A DNA stretch of 64,000 bases from Halomonas sp. GT (GCF_002082565.1 NZ_CP020562.1:1054001-1118000), one strand, 5' to 3'. Shown: positions 1 to 7,921, counted from the first letter of the stretch. Translations and numbers: made by a program. The notes: generated by a model from the sequence alone, not told the origin.

Positions 1-139
1 AGTCATCCTTGTATAAGCCCCATACATCTTTTGCCAGCACCGATGAGTAGCCAGGAAGAGCTGAAAACTGAACACCAATAACCACTTCATCTAACGGTGG
101 GTTAGAGAATTCTGGCAGATTTTTTGGCCTATCTTTCAA
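1..139 (-). CDS. TIGR04255-like protein, 5' end only (runs off left edge)
   Basis: A 46-codon open frame starts with TTG at 139 and continues past base 1. The start is supported by GAGGAG seven bases upstream. The N-terminus reads LPEFSNPPLDEVVIGVQF near residue 9, which resembles the conserved opening of the TIGR04255 family, a sporadic family of unknown function often found in accessory DNA. Only the N-terminus is visible, so length and C-terminal features cannot be judged. It is leftward, downstream of the prophage tail genes and the D-gene remnant, so it is probably cargo of the same element. The family call rests on resemblance to a short motif and is moderately sure. Confidence 0.6.
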   Translation of the reverse strand, partial: MKDRPKNLPEFSNPPLDEVVIGVQFSALPGYSSVLAKDVWGLYKDD

Positions 140-228
140 GTAATCGCTCCTCTAATTATTAGGCTTCTCTTGCCACACAAAGCCCAGCTTCTCATCCATG
201 ACGGCTCATTTCTCGCTACCAGCCATGC

Positions 229-263
229 GAAAACCGCCTCTACGGTTTCGTGGGCGGTGTTTT
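229..263. terminator. Possible bidirectional terminator
   Basis: AAAACCGCC and GGCGGTGTTTT face each other across a loop of about 14 bases, giving a GC stem with A/T flanks in both orientations. It lies between the D-gene remnant and the TIGR04255-like gene, so it could end leftward transcription after the remnant. No other gene is seen between 140 and 371. Confidence 0.4.
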
Positions 264-371
264 CTGCTCAAACAGCCTAATAGAGCAGCCAATACAATTT
301 TTCATTGGGTTCATTCTTGCAGGATGGTGCGGATATGACAAGGTGTATAAACATTCAGACGGAACCAGTGC

Positions 372-530
372 CTAACTTTTGTTGCGAATTTCTAGTTGCA
401 AGGCGGTGGTGTCGGTGAGGTTGTGGGTTACCTCGGTGATGATCCATGGGGTGGCGTCGATTTGGGGCTCGCCGCTCAATACTTTGAGGGTGTGGATACC
501 AGGATAGTCGTAACCAGTGTCAACGCTAAC
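372..530 (-). pseudogene. Remnant of a second phage gene D (C-terminal about 52 codons)
   Basis: The leftward frame ending in TAG at 372-374 encodes a C-terminus with PQIDATPWIITEVTHNLTD followed by TALQLEIR. The intact D protein at 1535-2515 ends with PQIDATAWIITEVTHNLTE and TALQLETR, so this is a diverged second D tail that lacks three codons relative to it. The frame is closed upstream by TGA at 531-533, and no start or N-terminal part is present, so it cannot make a full protein. The level of divergence suggests it came from a different but related phage rather than a recent local duplication. With the intact D tail it brackets hicAB. Confidence 0.75.
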
Positions 531-571
531 TCAGGCTTTGCCTGACTTCGCGATGCTGGGCGGTGTAGATG

Positions 572-684
572 ATGGCTTACACGCTTGTCAGCAATTTCTT
601 ACACGTTACCCGCCAATTTCCTACACGCGTTAGTGGCAATGGCTTACATGGTTTGGCGGTAATAGCTTACATCGCTGCTGCTTT
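572..684. repeat. Five degenerate 22-23 bp tandem repeats with TTACA core
   Basis: Units begin at 572, 594, 616, 639 and 662. Each has the form AT(G/T)(G/T/A)C(T/C)TACA(C/T)(G/C), followed by a variable GC-rich half. On the minus strand every unit starts TGTA(A/G)G. The spacing is regular at 22, 22, 23 and 23 bp. Arrays of short repeats starting TGTAAG can occur at the ends of IS21-family elements, so a solitary IS end is one explanation. A regulator-binding array is another. No transposase gene is present here. Confidence 0.6.
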
Positions 685-762
685 ATTTCTGAGACCATGA
701 CACTGTCGCCTTGTAGCACGCGTGGTGGTTTCCGCTTCGCCAGAAGATTGCGACAGCAGTAG

Positions 763-792
763 CCCCCGGCCATTGGATGGCCGGGGGTTTTT
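763..792 (+). terminator. Strong hairpin with T-tract downstream of hicB
   Basis: An 11-bp perfect stem, CCCCCGGCCAT with ATGGCCGGGGG around a TGG loop, is followed by TTTTT on the plus strand. The T-tract orientation fits rightward transcription, although no rightward gene ends here. It is just below the hicB stop at 804 and may also block leftward readthrough as a hairpin. Confidence 0.6.
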
Positions 793-803
793 GTTGTGCG
801 TGG

Positions 804-1223
804 TTATGCGCTTTTACGTGCTTTGGCCAGTTCTGCCATGGCAACCCGCGAGAGGAATCCGCTACGCGTTTTATCCCCTGGGTGGCTGGCCACAAAGTCG
901 TCAATCTGTTTCACCAGTAGGTCTGGCAACGTGACGTTGATTTTGTGGCTTTTGCCCAGGTAGGGGGTTAGGTCAATATCGATCACGGCCCAGATCCAGC
1001 CTTCAAAATCGGGGTTATCCATGTGGTGTTCGATAGACGTTGCTTCAGGAATCGGGTCGCCGTAGTCCACGGCGACTTCTAGCCAGCCTTCAATGGCTTC
1101 CTTGGCGTTGACCATCGCTTCTTCAAAGGTATCGCCTGCTGAATGGCAGCCGGGCAAATCAGGCACCGCCACGCCGTAGGCGTGTTGTTCGTCGCCGCGT
1201 TCAATTGCAATGGGAAACAACAT
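804..1223 (-). CDS. hicB: HicB-family antitoxin
   Basis: This is a 139-residue HicB antitoxin. The N-terminal half (residues about 1-60) has the partial RNase-H-like HicB fold with VAVPDLPGCHSAGDTFEEA. The C-terminal half (about 90-135) looks like a ribbon-helix-helix DNA-binding segment with INVTLPDLLVKQIDDFV. HicB proteins neutralise the HicA mRNA interferase and repress their own operon. AGGAG eight bases before ATG at 1223 fixes the start. It lies 42 bp downstream of hicA, the usual toxin-first order. It is cargo at the tail end of the P2-like structural operon and could stabilise the prophage; that role is inferred. Confidence 0.88.
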   Translation of the reverse strand: MLFPIAIERGDEQHAYGVAVPDLPGCHSAGDTFEEAMVNAKEAIEGWLEVAVDYGDPIPEATSIEHHMDNPDFEGWIWAVIDIDLTPYLGKSHKINVTLPDLLVKQIDDFVASHPGDKTRSGFLSRVAMAELAKARKSA

Positions 1224-1265
1224 GCGTTGATCTCCTGTTGTGGTGCGGGGCAGCAGTGGCCAGCC

Positions 1266-1448
1266 TCATAAGAGGCCGGCGCTTTTTCTGATTCCCTTTA
1301 CTAGCCCTGTTTTCAAATCCTTTTTGGGATGTGGCACGGTCACTGTGCCTGGCTTAGTAGGGTGCCTGAAATGGTGGTGGCTGCCTTTGACTCTCACTAA
1401 CTCCCAGCCATCCGCTTCCAGTTCCTTGATCAGTGCTCTGCTATTCAC
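1266..1448 (-). CDS. hicA: HicA-family mRNA interferase toxin
   Basis: This is a 60-residue protein typical of HicA, a small double-stranded-RNA-binding-like fold that cuts mRNA without needing the ribosome. The hallmark GSHHHFRHPTKPGTVTVPHP sits around residues 21-40 and includes the catalytic-type histidine; the C-terminus is IRKSAGLL. The start is uncertain. GTG at 1448 overlaps the perfect Shine-Dalgarno AGGAGGTG, so either initiation uses the weaker CAGGGG upstream or translation begins at a later non-AUG codon. Such an arrangement could hold toxin output low. It is followed by hicB, and the gene pair separates the intact D gene from a second D tail. Confidence 0.88.
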   Translation of the reverse strand: MNSRALIKELEADGWELVRVKGSHHHFRHPTKPGTVTVPHPKKDLKTGLVKGIRKSAGLL

Positions 1449-1534
1449 CTCCTGCCCCTGTGTTTTTGAATGTAGGGTTACTATAACCCCGCATTTTGTG
1501 GCGGTCAAATTAAATAACCCCAATAACCCTGTTT

Positions 1535-2515
1535 CTATTGTTCTGAGCGGGTTTCGAGCTGCAACGCAGTGGTATAACTGGATTCGGTGAGGTTGTGGGT
1601 GACTTCTGTGATGATCCAGGCGGTGGCGTCGATTTGGGGTTTCCAGCCAATGCATTGGGCGGGCGTTTCGGGGAAGACGTTGGGGTCGCCTACCGCCTGG
1701 GTAATGCTGAAAAAGGCGACGCCGCGTTGCAGGCGTTGCCATTCTGCTTGGGCGGCTTCCAGCGCTTCGGTTTCGCTGGCGTAGGTGTGGCGTAGCTGCT
1801 GGGTGTTGTCGGGCTCGCCGACGGTGACCGTGAGGCGTTCAGCTTGGTCTTTTTCATACCATAGGGCGGTGACGCCGGTGTAGGCGTCGCGCTCGGCAAC
1901 TAAGTATCGGTGTTGGTCACCGGTTTCGCGCCGTAGCTGGATGGGTGGGATTTCTAGCCCGCTGGCGGTGGTGGCTTGGCCCATGGGGACGAAGATCAGG
2001 TAACCACTTTTGACAGTGGCCACCGCGTCGAAGCGTTCGGCTAGGCGAGTTAGAAAGTGCAGGTCGCTTTCATCGGTTTGATCAATATGTGCGATGCGGA
2101 TGCCTGCCAGCGTTGCGCCTACGCTGGCCACCAGCTCATGCCGTGCGGCAATGGTGATAAGGATCTCGCGAACCGTTACTTCATCCCAACTTTGCGTTCT
2201 TTTGCCGGGCAGCCCTTGGCGCATATCCGCACTTGAGGCGCGTATGCTGAGGGTATCCGGTGCGCCGGTGTGCTCCACTTCATCGACGATAAACGTGCCG
2301 CGTTCAGTGAGTGCTTGGCCTTGCCAGCCGATGGCCAGTGTTAGCTCTGCGCCTGTGGGCGGTATATCGAGCATGCCGTCATCGTCTGATAGCGTTATGT
2401 CCAGCTGGTCGGCTTGCATGCCACGGCGGTCGTGTAGGGTGAGTGATGACAACCGGGCACGAAACGCAGGGCTAATGGTTTGGCCTTGTAGGGTGATGCG
2501 GTAGTCGGGGGTCAT
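1535..2515 (-). CDS. D: Phage tail protein D (late control protein, baseplate hub)
   Basis: This 326-residue protein belongs to the P2 gpD / VgrG-like hub family that caps the tail tube inside the baseplate. It begins MTPDYRITLQGQTISPAFRA and has the family's LTLHDRRGMQADQLDITLSDDDG region (about 25-47). It ends in the conserved IDATAWIITEVTHNL segment. Length is close to the usual of roughly 340-390 residues, toward the short end. The start overlaps the stop of gene U by four bases, as expected in the FI-to-D late operon. It is followed by hicAB rather than by an ogr-like activator gene, which P2 has here. Confidence 0.9.
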   Translation of the reverse strand: MTPDYRITLQGQTISPAFRARLSSLTLHDRRGMQADQLDITLSDDDGMLDIPPTGAELTLAIGWQGQALTERGTFIVDEVEHTGAPDTLSIRASSADMRQGLPGKRTQSWDEVTVREILITIAARHELVASVGATLAGIRIAHIDQTDESDLHFLTRLAERFDAVATVKSGYLIFVPMGQATTASGLEIPPIQLRRETGDQHRYLVAERDAYTGVTALWYEKDQAERLTVTVGEPDNTQQLRHTYASETEALEAAQAEWQRLQRGVAFFSITQAVGDPNVFPETPAQCIGWKPQIDATAWIITEVTHNLTESSYTTALQLETRSEQ

Positions 2516-2955
2516 GCCAGCGCCCCGCTAATGGCGCGAAGAGCACTGTTTTGCAGCACGCCCAGCAGTTCGGTTCTGGCTTCATCCACGCGGGTTAGCT
2601 TTAGATCAAATTCGATTTGCTTGGCCGCGCCGTCGCGGAAAAACTCGCTTTTACGTTCTTGAAGGCTTCCGATGGTGTACATGCCGTAATAGGTGCCGGT
2701 GCCTTCAATCAATGGCCACGCGCGGCCTTCATCCGCTAGTACCCTGAGCATATCCAGGTTTTGTTGGCCGCCGGTGAATAGGGGCAGCAGGGTGCCGGTT
2801 AGCGTGATGGTGTCGTCACCAGGGCCAAGGTATTGATGGGCAGGCCGCGCGTTGATGCGTGATGTGCTGGCGTGTCGCCAGTTGGTTTGCCGCTGTAATT
2901 CTTGATAAGCGGCGGTATTTAGGCCGAACACGAAAAGGCCATAGGTCATCATCAT
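2512..2955 (-). CDS. U: Phage tail protein U
   Basis: This is a 147-residue P2 gpU homologue, involved in tail tube completion or termination. The start is set at the MMM run, MMMTYGLFVFGLNT, because P2-type U proteins open with MMM and GLFVF; an upstream in-frame ATG at 3048 would lie inside gene T. The motifs QYLGPGDDTITLTGTLLP and GRAWPLIEGTGTYYGMY are characteristic. GAGGG lies a few bases upstream. Genes T, U and D are tightly packed in one leftward transcript. Confidence 0.9.
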   Translation of the reverse strand: MMMTYGLFVFGLNTAAYQELQRQTNWRHASTSRINARPAHQYLGPGDDTITLTGTLLPLFTGGQQNLDMLRVLADEGRAWPLIEGTGTYYGMYTIGSLQERKSEFFRDGAAKQIEFDLKLTRVDEARTELLGVLQNSALRAISGALA

Positions 2956-2965
2956 GTGATTGCCC

Positions 2966-5611
2966 TCAATCGTTATCGTAAAAGTTGCGGCGGCTGGCAG
3001 CGGCGGCGCGGCGTTCGGCTTGTTCCAGTGCCCGCTGTACTTGCTCATTCACCAGCCGTGCCAAGGCTTGTTCATCCATGCCGGGGGCGGCGTGCACTTG
3101 AATATTGATACCACCCTGAATCACCAGCCCGCCGCTTTGCGATGCGCTGGCATGGCTTTGCAGCGGTGGGCGGGCGTCTATTTGCACGCTGCTGGTGTCG
3201 ACGTTGTTGCGATCTACGCTGGGTAGCTCTTGGGCGGCGATGTTTGCGGTGACGGTTTGCGCTTCGGGCTGTGGTATGTCTAGTGCAGCGGCGGGGCTGG
3301 CGATCCCTGCGCTGAGCATTAAGCCGCCTGCCGCGCTGCGTAGACTGTTGGTGAGGCTACGCACTTGCTTCAGCGGGCCGTCTGAATCGTCCTTGATGCC
3401 GTTGGCCAGACCGGCAGAAACATCTATGCCGATACTTCTAAACACGCGGCTTGGTGAGTGGGTATCCAGGTCTTCGCGGGCCTCTTCCTCTGCGCTTCCT
3501 GTCATCCATCTGATTGCCCCTTGCACTCTGCCTGTTGCGTTGGCTATACCGTCGCCTAGGCCATTGGCAATATCGCGACCCACATCAACGGCACTACCGA
3601 CGGCGTTACTCATCCAGCCTGCTATATCGCTCGCTAGGCTTGTTACATGGTCGCGTAGCGCCCCAGCCATGCCGCCGATGCCGTTGATGATGCCTTCAAC
3701 AATATTGGTACCGAAGCCTTCAAAGACTCGACTGGGGGAGTTGATGCCGAGTACGCCTTTAAACCAGTCCATGATGCTGCTAGCTATGCCGCTAACGCTC
3801 TCGCGCAAGGCATTGAGTTTGTCATTTAGCCCGCCGATTAGGCCGTCAATGACAAAGCTGCCCAGGTCGCGGAACCCCACAGGTACTGAAATACCCAGCA
3901 GATCTAGCGCGCCGATGAATGCGCTATGAATGAGGCCTAACGGTGACCAGTTGATTAGCAGGCGGGCAACGCCGTCGATGCCTTCATCGAACGCGGCTTT
4001 CACTTGTTGCCAAAGGCCGAGGAAAAACGCCTTGATGGGTTCCCAATATTTATAAATAAGGTAGGCCGCCCCGGCGATGGCGGCGATGCCTGCGATTAGC
4101 CAGCCAATCGGCATGGCCATCATGAGCGCACCAATCGCCTTAATACCTATGCCTAATGCGGGTAGCGTCTTCGCGAGCGCAATGATGGCACCTCCCGCTT
4201 TTACTATGCTGACGCCAAACATCACAATGCTGAGTATCATTTTGGCCGCGAATAGGCCGCCAACAATCATGGCGAGGTTGTCGAACCCGCCGACCAGTTC
4301 GGCCGTTCTGCTCACAATGTCGCCGATGCTGTTGGCCATGCCTGCCGCGCCGGTGGCTAGGTCGATAATGATGGGCACGGCGTTTTTCAGCCGTTCGCCA
4401 AACGCTTTTGCAAAGGCCTGCACTTGCTCGCGGTTTTCACGCATCCAGCCGACGAACTCGCGCATGATGTCGGTGACGGCGGGCATTAGCTCTGCCCCGA
4501 TGGTGTTTTTGACACCTTTAACGGCGAGCTGGGCATCTAGCAATGCGTCTTGAAAGTTTTCAGCGCCACGGGCGGACTCTTCACTGAGCACATAGCCGGT
4601 TTCAAGCCCGGCAGCCATGAGCGCTTCTAGCTCTTCGCTGCCGCCGCGCAGCATGTTGATCATGGATTCGCCACTATTGCCCATGATGCCGCTCATGATG
4701 GCGATTTTGTCACCGTGGCTTTCGACGCTTTCCAGGGCGTCGGCAATGGCGGCCACCGCTTGTTCAGGGCGCATGTTATTCAGCTCTTGAGCTGATAAAC
4801 CTAGTTGCTCTAAGGGCTTGACGGCTGCCCCCGTACCATTAGCCGCGCGACCTATGCGGCGAACCATACGTTGCATGCTGCTGTTTAAGCCTTCGGTGCC
4901 CACGCCAGCCCGTTCAGCGGCATAGTGCAACTGTTGCAGCTCCGTGGTGCCAATGCCCATTTTGTCGGCAGTTTTTGCGACGTCATCGCCTAAGCTTGCG
5001 GTGCTGCTGCTGAGTGCGAATATGGAGCCAGCCGCAATGCCGCCCGCTACCGTTACATTGCGGCCAAAGCGGCGTATTTCGCCGGTCATTGCATTGAACC
5101 TGCCGCCCACGTTGGCCTCTCCTAAACGTCGTAAGGCATCTTGCTGGCGACCCAGGCGGTGGTTGGTTTCTTCAATTTGTTTTGCTAGGGCATCTTGCTG
5201 CTGTGTAAACCCACGAACCCCTTCAACACCTGCGGGCAACTCGCGGGCAAGTTCTCTTACACGGTCGCGGTTTTGGCGGTATTCGCCGCTGAGCTTTTCA
5301 ACTTCACGCTGGGCACGTTCCTGTTGCTGGGTAAGGCGGCGGGTGGGGCCGGTGGTGCTTTCCAGCTCTTGAGTGATGCGCTTTAGCTCCTCGCGCTTGT
5401 CCATTAATGCGCGGCGGGTGCCGTGGCTTTGGCGCGACATGTCCCGAAACGCGGTTAGCTTCTTTTGTTGATCTTGCAGGTTGCGCAGGTGGTCGCGGGT
5501 TTCGCGGATGGCACCGCCTGCCCCGCGAGAGCCTTCCATAATTTGCCGCAAAGGGCCGGTGGCTTTGTTGATGGCCTGTAGGGTGACGCTTAGATTTAGG
5601 TTACGGGCCAT
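2966..5611 (-). CDS. T: Phage tail tape measure protein T
   Basis: This is an 881-residue tape measure protein; its length sets tail length and it guides DNA ejection. The N-terminal 180 residues are charged coiled coil (RDHLRNLQDQQKKL and similar). A glycine/alanine-rich region with hydrophobic helices follows near 450-550. Two copies of a PSRVF motif appear (near residues 625 and 725), in INSPSRVFEGFG and HSPSRVFRSIG. The start is placed at MARNLNLSV (5611), preceded by AGGAGG; an in-frame ATG nine codons upstream lacks this. It follows E/E', the chaperones of the tape measure, as in P2. Confidence 0.9.
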   Translation of the reverse strand: MARNLNLSVTLQAINKATGPLRQIMEGSRGAGGAIRETRDHLRNLQDQQKKLTAFRDMSRQSHGTRRALMDKREELKRITQELESTTGPTRRLTQQQERAQREVEKLSGEYRQNRDRVRELARELPAGVEGVRGFTQQQDALAKQIEETNHRLGRQQDALRRLGEANVGGRFNAMTGEIRRFGRNVTVAGGIAAGSIFALSSSTASLGDDVAKTADKMGIGTTELQQLHYAAERAGVGTEGLNSSMQRMVRRIGRAANGTGAAVKPLEQLGLSAQELNNMRPEQAVAAIADALESVESHGDKIAIMSGIMGNSGESMINMLRGGSEELEALMAAGLETGYVLSEESARGAENFQDALLDAQLAVKGVKNTIGAELMPAVTDIMREFVGWMRENREQVQAFAKAFGERLKNAVPIIIDLATGAAGMANSIGDIVSRTAELVGGFDNLAMIVGGLFAAKMILSIVMFGVSIVKAGGAIIALAKTLPALGIGIKAIGALMMAMPIGWLIAGIAAIAGAAYLIYKYWEPIKAFFLGLWQQVKAAFDEGIDGVARLLINWSPLGLIHSAFIGALDLLGISVPVGFRDLGSFVIDGLIGGLNDKLNALRESVSGIASSIMDWFKGVLGINSPSRVFEGFGTNIVEGIINGIGGMAGALRDHVTSLASDIAGWMSNAVGSAVDVGRDIANGLGDGIANATGRVQGAIRWMTGSAEEEAREDLDTHSPSRVFRSIGIDVSAGLANGIKDDSDGPLKQVRSLTNSLRSAAGGLMLSAGIASPAAALDIPQPEAQTVTANIAAQELPSVDRNNVDTSSVQIDARPPLQSHASASQSGGLVIQGGINIQVHAAPGMDEQALARLVNEQVQRALEQAERRAAAASRRNFYDND

Positions 5612-5657
5612 GCGGCCTCCTGCAGCAAAATGCCCCATTTATGGGGCATTGAGTGGT

Positions 5658-5846
5658 TTATCGCCCGCGCTTTTTAGGCGTGTTGCGCTCTCTGGCTTTT
5701 TCTCGCCAACGGGCTAGCTCTTCTAGCCCCATGCTATCCATGGCACTGGGTGGCCAATGGAATACGAAGGCAATATCGGCCATGGCGTCTTCAACATCGT
5801 TGGGAATGTTAGCGGTTACCCCTCGGCGCGTTTGCCCAACAAAAAA
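5658..5846 (-). CDS. E': Tail protein E' extension made by -1 frameshift from E
   Basis: This segment is open in the -1 frame relative to gene E and ends in TAA at 5658-5660. It encodes MADIAFVFHWPPSAMDSMGLEELARWREKAR (read from about 5781), which matches the P2 GpE (E') family; the DIAFVFHW and LARWREKA motifs are diagnostic. There is no good independent ribosome site at the phase change. The sequence is open from the slippery heptamer at 5840-5846, so it is best read as the C-terminal part of an E+E' fusion, as known for P2. E and E+E' act as tail assembly chaperones for the tape measure protein encoded immediately downstream. Confidence 0.82.
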   Translation of the reverse strand, partial: FFVGQTRRGVTANIPNDVEDAMADIAFVFHWPPSAMDSMGLEELARWREKARERNTPKKRGR

Positions 5847-6166
5847 TTTGAGACCGCCGTACCCAATTGCAGCAGGTCGGCGGGGTCTAGCTCGCGGCAG
5901 TCGGCTTCTGTTAGCGCTGGTTCGGTGATGCGTGGCAGCACCTTTTGCAGGCTGCGGGTATCCATGTTGAGCAGATCAACTAACGCTACGCCGCGAAGGG
6001 CACCGCTTAGCGGTTTTCGTACGTTAATTTCAGTGATGTCGGTTTTGCCGCGCTTTATCGGTGTATCCAGCTCTACGTTTTTCGTCGGCACGCCGGGGGC
6101 GGTGGCTGGCTTTGTGGCGGCTTGGGTTACTTGCTCTACGGCGTTGGCTTCAGTCTTTGCAGTCAT
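5816..6166 (-). CDS. E: Phage tail assembly protein E
   Basis: This is a 116-residue P2 gpE-like tail assembly chaperone. The N-terminal 35 residues are Ala/Thr/Pro-rich and probably flexible. The conserved core runs from KRGKTDITEINVRKPLSGALRG to LQLGTAVSNFLLGK. The in-frame stop TAA comes just after the slippery site, so ordinary translation gives E, and a -1 slip gives E+E'. It lies between FII (tube) and T (tape measure) as in P2. Confidence 0.88.
   Translation of the reverse strand: MTAKTEANAVEQVTQAATKPATAPGVPTKNVELDTPIKRGKTDITEINVRKPLSGALRGVALVDLLNMDTRSLQKVLPRITEPALTEADCRELDPADLLQLGTAVSNFLLGKRAEG
5840..5846 (-). other. Programmed -1 ribosomal frameshift heptamer TTTTTTG
   Basis: In gene E's frame the minus strand reads AAT TTT TTG, so the heptamer is T TTT TTG, the X XXY YYZ form reported for the E/E' site in P2. 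A slip leads straight into the E' frame without meeting a stop. It lies nine codons before the E stop. Confidence 0.85.
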
Positions 6167-6226
6167 GGTGATGCATTCCTATGTGTTGGGTTTGGCCGCC
6201 TGGGCGGCCGTGGTGAGTGATTTGGC

Positions 6227-6736
6227 TTACAGGTTTAGGGCGCGGCGGCGGCCTGCGAGGCGATCGACACCACGTACCTTGAATACGTAGCCGGGGACGT
6301 CGCGTTCGATGATCTCTTCGCCGTCGACGATGAGTTTGAAATAAGAAAGGGAGGTGGTAACGCTGATTTGGTTGTTATCCCCCTTGCTTGCATCGCCGAG
6401 GTTGATGGTTTTGTGGCGTCCGCGCATGACGATCTCCACGGGAATAATCCCGCCGTCTTCGTCGGATTCGTAAGCGCCTGTCATGCGTAGCATGGCGGCA
6501 TCGTGAATGGGGCTGCCGTAGGTGTCGAAGATATCGACAATCATGCCGCCTGCTGTCCACTCAAACGTTTGCAGTTCGTTGCCGTGGTCCACCTCAATCG
6601 GGCCGTCCATGCCGCCGCCTTCGTACTCGACCATGCGGCGGGCGAGTTCGGGCAGTGTTAGTTCTGGAATCTGGCCTTGCCAGTTGTGTCCGTCACCAAA
6701 CAGGTTGAAGTCTTTAAGAATGTAGGGAAGTGCCAT
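6227..6736 (-). CDS. FII: Phage major tail tube protein FII
   Basis: This 169-residue protein matches the contractile-tail tube protein of the P2 FII family. It opens with MALPYILKDFNLFGDG, and the core contains LTLPELARRMVEYEGGGMDGPIEVDHG. Monomers stack as rings inside the sheath. It is just downstream of sheath gene FI, with 15 bp between them, in the expected order FI-FII-E-T-U-D. Length agrees with the family's usual of about 170. Confidence 0.92.
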   Translation of the reverse strand: MALPYILKDFNLFGDGHNWQGQIPELTLPELARRMVEYEGGGMDGPIEVDHGNELQTFEWTAGGMIVDIFDTYGSPIHDAAMLRMTGAYESDEDGGIIPVEIVMRGRHKTINLGDASKGDNNQISVTTSLSYFKLIVDGEEIIERDVPGYVFKVRGVDRLAGRRRALNL

Positions 6737-6751
6737 GGGGCTGTGCTCCTG

Positions 6752-7921
6752 TTAGGCGGCGACGCGTTCGGCAAAATCGACTAAGTAGCGGTCGGTGATG
6801 CGCTGCTGCAGCGTGAGGTCTTCCAGTGGGGGCACTGGTGTGTAGTCGTAGTCGATGTACAACTTACCGGACTTCAACACCTCGGGGCTGTTGAGAGAGT
6901 CGTCAAACCACGCAGAGCCACCGAGGATGTAGCCACGGCGGGTGAGTTCGCGAAACTTGGCGTTGAGGCCTTCGATGATGTCGCGCACCAATGAGGGGTG
7001 CATGGGTTTATCGACTGCCCATAGGTGCGCCTCGGCGACGGTGTCGGCGAGCACTTGGGCGGTACGGGTGTAGCTCTCGAACGCGAACAGTGGGTCAGCG
7101 CTGCAGGTGCGTGAGCCCCAGAAGCGGAAGCCCGTTTTGTTGATCAGCGTGGTGACGTCGGCGGCGTTTAAATAACCGGCATCGGTGGCGGGGTTTTGCA
7201 GATCCCAGCTCAGGTCCTTGGTGATACCAGTGACGCCATTAACGGGCATGTTGGATAGCGTTTTATGCCAGCCAATGTCGTTATCCAGCTTGGCGCGATG
7301 GCCCAAGGCTTTGGCAACGGCCGATAGCGGGCGGGTTTCGCCTGCGTCGGCATCGAAAGCTTGGAAGTTTGGCCATAGCACCATGACTTCGCGTTGGCCG
7401 AAGTTTTCTCGGTACATGACCGCTTCTTCTTTGGTTTGGCAATCAAACGCAGAGACATACGCGAAGGCGCGCAGCTGCTGGGCGATGCCTGCGAGTTCCG
7501 AAGCAACGCTCTCATTATCGAGTTCAGGCACGCCCAAAATTCTCGGCTTAACACCCAACTTGGTTTCAGCCGTGGTGAGTGCCTGCATGCCGAGCTTTTG
7601 GCCTGTCTCGCTAACGCCGCCGATAATATTGGTGGTGGTTTCGACATCGTCTGGGCCTTCGGCGACACGCACAACCACACACAGTGCGCGGGTTTCACTG
7701 GCGATAGTGGCGAGGGTGCGGCGTAGTGTGCCGCCCACACCTGCTTTACCCATTGCGGCATAAAGGTCAGTGACTAGCACTGGTACGTTAAGGGGGAAGG
7801 CGGTTTCATCGGCGGCGGGGCCGGTGGCCACTAGGCCAATCACCGCGGTACTAACCGTGCGAATCGGGCGGGTGCCTTCATTAATTTCAACGACGCGAAC
7901 GCCGTGGTGGTAGTCGGACAT
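6752..7921 (-). CDS. FI: Phage tail sheath protein FI
   Basis: This is a 389-residue contractile sheath protein. It starts at MSDYHHGVRVVEINEGTRPI, chosen because AGGAGA lies seven bases upstream; an in-frame ATG eight codons further up has no such site. The TAVIGLVATGPAAD segment and the C-terminal domain (YDYTPVPPLEDLTLQQRITDRYLVDF) are typical of P2-type sheaths. It is the first gene of the tail operon FI-D. A copy of the 22-bp dyad lies about 95-115 bp upstream of its start, so it is probably under a late, Ogr-type activated promoter. Confidence 0.93.
   Translation of the reverse strand: MSDYHHGVRVVEINEGTRPIRTVSTAVIGLVATGPAADETAFPLNVPVLVTDLYAAMGKAGVGGTLRRTLATIASETRALCVVVRVAEGPDDVETTTNIIGGVSETGQKLGMQALTTAETKLGVKPRILGVPELDNESVASELAGIAQQLRAFAYVSAFDCQTKEEAVMYRENFGQREVMVLWPNFQAFDADAGETRPLSAVAKALGHRAKLDNDIGWHKTLSNMPVNGVTGITKDLSWDLQNPATDAGYLNAADVTTLINKTGFRFWGSRTCSADPLFAFESYTRTAQVLADTVAEAHLWAVDKPMHPSLVRDIIEGLNAKFRELTRRGYILGGSAWFDDSLNSPEVLKSGKLYIDYDYTPVPPLEDLTLQQRITDRYLVDFAERVAA

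Noticed and set aside
572..684. Possible CRISPR array
   Set aside because: The units are directly adjacent with no unique spacers, are only 22-23 bp, are not identical, and no cas gene is near.
5757..6290. Rightward frames opposite E/E' and FII
   Set aside because: They are shadows of the leftward tail genes; the real information here is the E/E' frameshift.
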